The notes beneath the pieces were generated by a model. The model was not told the origin of the DNA. It made no database searches and saw only the letters and a program-made list of their open reading frames with translations. DNA of 64,000 bases from Aulostomus chinensis (lineage: Eukaryota; Chordata; Actinopteri; Syngnathiformes; Aulostomidae): positions 4,383,501 to 4,447,500 of the forward strand of contig JBBMOA010000012.1 in the NCBI GenBank assembly GCA_037954235.1. Reading direction: 5' to 3'. A program made the translations under genes and the position numbers. This document shows, in pieces, positions 63,936 to 64,000 of the stretch (the first letter of the stretch is position 1; every line of letters begins with the position of its first letter).

Positions 63936-64000
63936 AGAAATCAGAAGAACTTCCTTTTGACAGATCCCTTCATTTGCATCTTGGAGCCGACCCAGTTCCG
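63936..64000. other. Possible coding exon of an unidentified neighbour, cut by the window end
   Basis: The last 65 bases are open in more than one frame. On the - strand a strong donor GTAAGTG (63935-63929) would end an exon reading ELGRLQDANEG, then ICQKEVLLIS. On the + strand the same site reads as an acceptor CTTACAG followed by NQKNFLLTDPF, then ICILEPTQF. Neither peptide is recognised. Sequence beyond 64000 would be needed to choose. Confidence 0.25.

Overview
This is a vertebrate nuclear window, almost certainly from a ray-finned (teleost) fish. The evidence is spliced genes with GT/AG introns, dense CA/GT microsatellites (more than twenty clear tracts in 64 kb), fish-type tRNA-derived SINE-like repeats ending in GGATGGATGGA tails, a decayed Rex1-like LINE end, and protein exons closest to vertebrate families. 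Most of the DNA is non-coding and most long open frames are accidental.

Two genes can be read. On the + strand, 15799-16054 is the terminal coding exon of ramp1, the single-pass accessory protein of calcitonin-family receptors. Its earlier exons were not found and may lie upstream of the window. On the - strand, ube2f (the NEDD8-conjugating E2 used for CUL5) can be assembled completely from the start codon at 59111 to the stop at 32408. Nine coding exons give 555 nt and 184 residues, every junction is GT/AG with matching phase, and the catalytic Cys is residue 115. A likely 5' non-coding exon and promoter lie at about 62.8-63.1 kb.

Layout: 1-15.8 kb is ramp1 upstream or intronic DNA with an interspersed repeat split by a SINE-like insertion. 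15.8-16.5 kb is the ramp1 last exon and 3' UTR. 16.5-32.3 kb is intergenic DNA between two tail-to-tail genes, holding three more SINE-like copies, a degraded relative, a 19-bp perfect hairpin and a long CA tract. 32.3-63 kb is ube2f, with a Rex1-like fragment, a foldback, a MITE-like element, a 29-bp triplicate and a SINE-like insertion in its introns. 63-64 kb is promoter-proximal DNA and a possible exon of an unidentified neighbour cut by the window edge.

The two genes act in unrelated pathways (peptide-hormone receptor trafficking and cullin neddylation). Their linkage matches the human 2q37.3 neighbourhood, but one of them is inverted here. I saw no novel multi-gene system. The most interesting non-genic items are the perfect hairpin at 18530-18584, the long-TIR MITE-like element at 41937-42521, the inverted gene order, and three repeat copies with intact target-site duplications.
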